49,340 bases of DNA, taken from contig JAUMWW010000010.1 in NCBI GenBank assembly GCA_030529445.1, forward strand, positions 1-49,340, in the 5' to 3' direction. The stretch is from Johnsonella sp. (GTDB lineage: Bacteria > Bacillota > Clostridia > Lachnospirales > Lachnospiraceae). Of the stretch, positions 45,998-49,340 are shown one piece after another (the first letter of the stretch is position 1; every line of letters begins with the position of its first letter). Under the pieces are notes generated by a model that was not told the origin of the DNA, did no database searches, and was given only the letters and a program-made list of their open reading frames with translations. The position numbers and the translations under genes are program-made.

Positions 45998-47278
45998 GTG
46001 AAGCTGGAATTAGGAAATATTTATATCAAGGATATCGTATTTGCTCCCGAATCCAAAATTGAAAACGGAGTATTGTATGTATCCAAAGAAGAACTGAAGA
46101 CCTTAGTTCTTGAGGACGAAAAGATCAAGAGCGTAGACTTTGATATTGCCAAGCCGGGAGAATCCGTGAGAATTACTCCGGTTAAGGATGTCATAGAGCC
46201 TCGTGTAAAGGTAGAGGGAAGAGGCGGAATATTCCCGGGCGTGATTGCTCCCGTAGATACGGTAGGTGAAGGAAAGACCTATGTATTAAAGGGCATGGCA
46301 GTGGTAACCGCAGGAAAGATCGTAGGTTTCCAGGAGGGAATCATCGATATGAGCGGCGTGGGCGCGGAGTATACCCCCTTCTCCCAGACGCTCAACCTCG
46401 TGATGGTATGCGAGCCGGTTGAGGATATCAAGCCGCATGACTACGAGAAGGCGGTAAGAATCGCAGGATTCAAGGTGGCGGTCAATCTCGGAGAGCTCGC
46501 AAGAAATCTTACACCGGACGAGACGAGAGTATATGAAACCTCTACGATTAAGGAAGGGCTTTCACAGTACCCCGGTCTTCCCAGAGTAGGCTATGTACAG
46601 ATGCTTCAGAGCCAGGGACTTCTGCATGATACCTATGTATACGGTGTGGATGCGAAGAAGATCGTTCCGACGATTCTCAATCCTACGGAAATCATGGACG
46701 GCGCGATTATTTCAGGAAACTGCGTGTCCGCCTGCGATAAGAACCCGACCTATGTTCATCTGAACAATCCCGTGGTTCACGATCTTTTCGAAGAACATGG
46801 AAAAACGCTGAATTTCGTATGCCAAATCATCACCAATGAAAACGTATATCTGGCAGATAAGCAGCGTTCCTCGGATTGGACAGCAAAGATCTGCAAGATG
46901 CTCGATCTGGACGGCGTGATCGTTTCTCAGGAGGGATTCGGTAACCCGGATACCGACCTGATCATGAACTGCAAGAAGATCGAGGCGGAGGGAATCAAGA
47001 CCGTTATCATTACGGACGAGTATGCCGGAAGAGACGGAAAGTCACAATCCCTCGCGGATGCGGATATTGCGGCAAACGCAGTGGTTACGGGCGGAAACGC
47101 AAATGAAATTATTATTCTTCCTAAGCTGGATAAGGTGATAGGAACATTGGATTATGTGACGAAGATCGCCGGAGCAAGCGATAAGACGGTTTTGGAGGAC
47201 GGCTCTTTGGAGGTCGAGCTTCAGGTAATTACCGGAGCGACAAATGAGACAGGCTTTAATAAGCTGAGTGCAAGATAG
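45998..47278 (+). CDS. grdE: Glycine reductase component B proprotein GrdE
   Basis: 426-residue proprotein that is self-cleaved to give two subunits of substrate-binding protein B. GTG start behind AAAGGAGG. The cleavage site is in SGNCVSACDK, between Asn241 and Cys242; Cys242 becomes the pyruvoyl group that binds the amino group of glycine as a Schiff base. The position equals that reported for clostridial GrdE. grdB follows after 17 bp. Sarcosine- or betaine-specific homologues exist, but the glycine riboswitch favours glycine. Confidence 0.93.
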   Translation: MKLELGNIYIKDIVFAPESKIENGVLYVSKEELKTLVLEDEKIKSVDFDIAKPGESVRITPVKDVIEPRVKVEGRGGIFPGVIAPVDTVGEGKTYVLKGMAVVTAGKIVGFQEGIIDMSGVGAEYTPFSQTLNLVMVCEPVEDIKPHDYEKAVRIAGFKVAVNLGELARNLTPDETRVYETSTIKEGLSQYPGLPRVGYVQMLQSQGLLHDTYVYGVDAKKIVPTILNPTEIMDGAIISGNCVSACDKNPTYVHLNNPVVHDLFEEHGKTLNFVCQIITNENVYLADKQRSSDWTAKICKMLDLDGVIVSQEGFGNPDTDLIMNCKKIEAEGIKTVIITDEYAGRDGKSQSLADADIAANAVVTGGNANEIIILPKLDKVIGTLDYVTKIAGASDKTVLEDGSLEVELQVITGATNETGFNKLSAR

Positions 47279-47295
47279 GAAAGGAGAAGAATAAG

Positions 47296-48597
47296 GTGAT
47301 TAAAGTTGTTCATTATATAAACCAGTTCTTTGCACAGATCGGTGGAGAAGAGAAGGCCGGATACGAGGCGGAGCTTCGCGTGGGAGAAGTAGTCGGACCG
47401 GGCGTTGCATTTAATCAGGCATTCAAGGGAGAGGCTGAGATTGTTGCCACCATCATATGCGGAGACTCATATTTCAACGAAAATCTTGAGAAGGCAAGTG
47501 CGGATATCATAGAGATGGTAAAATCTCAGAAGCCGGATCTCTTTATTGCAGGACCGGCATTTAATGCGGGACGTTACGGCGTTGCCTGCGGAACGATCGC
47601 CGATGCGGTACAGGAGCAGCTGGGAATCCCTGCGATTACGGGTATGTACGTGGAGAATCCGGGAGCGGAGATGTTTAGCAGCAAGGTTTACATGGTATCG
47701 ACAAAGAACTCCGCGGCAGGCATGAAGGATGCGGTGAGCAAGATGGCTCCGCTTGCATTGAAGCTTGCTAAAAAAGAGCGTATCGGTGCCTCCGTGGAAG
47801 AGGGATACATACCCAACGGCGTACGTGTGAATTTCTTTGAAAAAGAGCGCGGATCCAAGAGAGCGGTGGACATGCTCCTGAAAAAGCTTGCGGATAAGCC
47901 ATTTGTAACGGAATATCCTATGCCGAGCTTCGACAGAGTGGCGCCCAATCCCGCGGTAAAAGATATTAAGAAGGCTAAGATCGCATTGGTTACCTCGGGC
48001 GGTATCTGTCCGAAGGGCAATCCGGATCATATCGAGAGCTCCAATGCAACCCGCTACGGAGAATACGATATTGCCGGTGTAAACGATCTTACGGAAGCGA
48101 CTTATGAGACTGCACACGGCGGCTATGATCCGGTATATGCAAATGAGGATGCGGACAGAGTTCTTCCCGTCGATGTACTCAGGGATATGGAAAAAGAAGG
48201 AGAGATCGGAAGCCTTCATCATTTGTTCTATACAACGACAGGAAACGGAACGGCGGTTGCCTCGGCAAAGGCATTTGCGGAAGAGTTTTCAAAGAAGCTT
48301 AAGGCGGACGGAGTAGACGCGGTGATTCTCACCTCTACATGAGGCACCTGTACTCGTTGCGGTGCAACGATGGTAAAGGAAGTGGAGAGAGCGGGAATTC
48401 CCGTAGTACATGTATGTACGGTAACACCGATCTCCATGACGGTAGGAGCAAACAGAATCGTTCCGGCGATTGCGATTCCGCATCCGCTCGGAAATCCGGC
48501 ACTGGATCCGGCAGAGGAAAAATCTCTTCGCCGCAAGATCGTAGAAAAAGCATTGGATGCGCTTGCTACGGAAGTAGACGGACAGACGATATTTTAA
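47296..48597 (+). CDS. grdB: Glycine reductase component B selenoprotein GrdB
   Basis: 433-residue selenoprotein, start GTG behind AAAGGAG. UGA at 48340-48342 encodes selenocysteine 349 in the motif LTST-U-GTCTRCGA; the reading frame continues in phase with full family similarity (VKEVERAGIPVVHVCTV) to TAA at 48597. The Sec and following Cys form a UxxC motif. GrdB with processed GrdE makes protein B, which passes the carboxymethyl group from glycine to the selenol of GrdA. Treating the UGA as stop would truncate the protein by 85 residues. Confidence 0.95.
48340..48366 (+). promoter_or_regulatory. Selenocysteine UGA with candidate bacterial SECIS
   Basis: Immediately after the UGA, GCACC (48344-48348) can pair with GGTGC (48361-48365), with a bulged U at 48349, a GUA/UGC extension and a five-base loop CUCGU. 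SelB requires such a hairpin in bacteria, though this one is closer to the UGA than in E. coli fdhF. Confidence 0.6.
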
Positions 48598-48632
48598 ATA
48601 AAAAGAGCTTCATCAGCTTTTATCGATGCGGG

Positions 48633-48668
48633 CAGAGCGGGCAAGATTTGCGGCTTTGCCCGCTTCTG
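48633..48668 (+). terminator. Probable terminator after grdB
   Basis: AGCGGGCAA (48636-48644) pairs with TTGCCCGCT (48656-48664), extended by CAG/CTG. Strong stem but without a U-run. Confidence 0.6.
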
Positions 48669-48753
48669 TGTTGAAAAAGAATAGCATATCCGAATATCTG
48701 CATATATCATAAATTTATTTAAGAAAAAGATAATCTTTCATCAGCTTTTTTTA

Positions 48754-48800
48754 TTGAAACAGCTTTTTATTTTTAGTATAATGAGAAAATGTACATTATA
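48754..48800 (+). promoter_or_regulatory. MarR gene promoter with overlapping dyad
   Basis: -35 TTGAAA (48754-48759), 17-bp spacer, -10 TATAAT (48777-48782). TATAATG (48777-48783) and CATTATA (48794-48800) form a dyad over the -10 and start site, fitting autorepression. Confidence 0.65.
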
Positions 48801-48826
48801 GTATGCCACTTTGGAAAGGTAGAGCC

Positions 48827-49282
48827 GTGGATCGCTATTCGATACTTAATGATATTCTGGTAAAATTATTCAATGAAATCATGGATATCCAGGAAGAGGC
48901 TATCATCACTTCCGAATTCAAGGACATCACCAATAATGATATGCATGTCATAGAAGCGATCGGAATGGGTGAGCAAAAAAACATGTCCGCATTGGCGGCG
49001 GCGCTTTCTATTACGATGGGTTCTCTGACGATATCGATCAATAGCTTGGTCAAGAAGGGCTATGTAAAAAGGCGGCGAAGCCAAAAAGACAGGAGAGTCG
49101 TCAATGTGGAGCTTTCGAAGACGGGTATCGCCGCATATGAGCACCACCGGAGGTTTCATCGGGAGATGGTGGAAGCGATGACTGCGGATTTATCCGATCA
49201 GGAAATAGAGGCGATCATCACTTCGTTGAAGAAAATAGATGAGTGGTTACTGGAGAAACGAAAAGAGAATAAGGAGATTTAG
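48827..49282 (+). CDS. MarR-family transcriptional regulator
   Basis: 151 residues from GTG 48827 (VDRYSILND, read as Met), which follows GGAAAGGTAG and fits the family opening better than ATG 48803. Winged helix-turn-helix: NMSALAAALSITMGSLTISI (recognition area), wing KKGYVKRRRSQKDRRVVNVELSKTG, and dimer helices at both ends. It resembles the FabT-like regulators that precede fatty-acid synthesis genes in Clostridia, but the next gene looks exported, so that role is uncertain. Confidence 0.88.
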   Translation: MDRYSILNDILVKLFNEIMDIQEEAIITSEFKDITNNDMHVIEAIGMGEQKNMSALAAALSITMGSLTISINSLVKKGYVKRRRSQKDRRVVNVELSKTGIAAYEHHRRFHREMVEAMTADLSDQEIEAIITSLKKIDEWLLEKRKENKEI

Positions 49283-49285
49283 AAT

Positions 49286-49340
49286 ATGAGAAAATTAGGG
49301 ATGACTGCTTTGGTTGCCGCGGTGGTAATCGTTTCGGCAG
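49286..49340 (+). CDS. Start of an exported protein (truncated by window end)
   Basis: ATG 49286 lies 3 bp after the MarR stop and 6 nt after AAGGAGAT. The visible 18 residues, MRKLGMTALVAAVVIVSA, form a signal peptide or first membrane helix. Nothing more can be said about its function. Confidence 0.6.
   Translation, partial: MRKLGMTALVAAVVIVSA

Noticed and set aside
47467-48222. 251-codon open frame antisense to grdB
   Set aside because: Shadow of grdB coding strand; Arg/His/Cys-rich with no recognisable motif.
48340-48342. UGA as the true stop of grdB
   Set aside because: The conserved GrdB C-terminus continues in frame with U-x-x-C context and a hairpin, so it is selenocysteine.
48339-48674. 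Open frame starting at the grdB UGA in another phase
   Set aside because: The in-phase continuation after the UGA matches GrdB; the other frame gives low-complexity sequence.

Overview
The window comes from a low- to mid-GC Gram-positive anaerobe of the Clostridia, most like the Lachnospiraceae. The support is the protein set (DUF3881, DUF4446, a GrdX/GrdE/GrdB glycine reductase cluster, Clostridia-type GyrA and YidC), strong AGGAGG ribosome binding sites, and consensus sigma-A promoters. I cannot name a species. Identifications rest on recognised motifs and remembered family sequences, not on a search.

Left half: the chromosomal origin. Reading leftward on the minus strand are dnaA, dnaN, the S4-domain gene yaaA, recF, gyrB, gyrA, a PlsC acyltransferase, tRNA-Ser(GCU), and the promoter and leader of what is probably an rRNA operon running off the left edge. 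DnaA boxes lie upstream of dnaA (9887-10119). The dnaA-dnaN gap holds a DnaA-trio array next to a GC cluster (8281-8302), so the origin looks bipartite as in Bacillus subtilis. Rightward from the origin are an ECF transporter S component, rpmH, rnpA, yidD, yidC, jag, mnmE, mnmG, a frameshifted rsmG, then parA and parB with two parS-like sites, one embedded in a 54-bp inverted repeat.

Middle (21.3-33.3 kb): DUF4446, bioY, an iron-type alcohol dehydrogenase, NADP-type glutamate dehydrogenase, DUF3881 and tRNA-Arg(CCU) with a structured leader. A decayed accessory patch follows (26.6-28.9 kb: broken fic gene, small membrane protein, probable DUF5713 remnant, GNAT acetyltransferase). After it come a DMT exporter, an FAD oxidoreductase of the type fused to SelD elsewhere, and a likely uncharacterised redox pair: an exported cytochrome-b5-like lipoprotein and a membrane protein with one histidine in each of four helices.

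Right (33.4-49.3 kb): an ArsC/Spx-like protein co-transcribed with a two-component system, followed by a repeat-built exported coiled-coil protein; HAD phosphatase, YbaK deacylase, aldo/keto reductase, a collapsed DUF3841 gene, NADH oxidase, a zinc secondary-alcohol dehydrogenase behind a leader terminator, a CobW-type GTPase, an alanine/glycine:sodium symporter, and a glycine riboswitch controlling grdX-grdE-grdB. grdB is a selenoprotein gene read through an in-frame UGA. A MarR regulator and the start of an exported protein close the window. Together the metabolic genes suggest amino-acid (Stickland-type) fermentation: glycine uptake and reduction, glutamate deamination, and NAD(P)H disposal through alcohol dehydrogenases and NADH oxidase.
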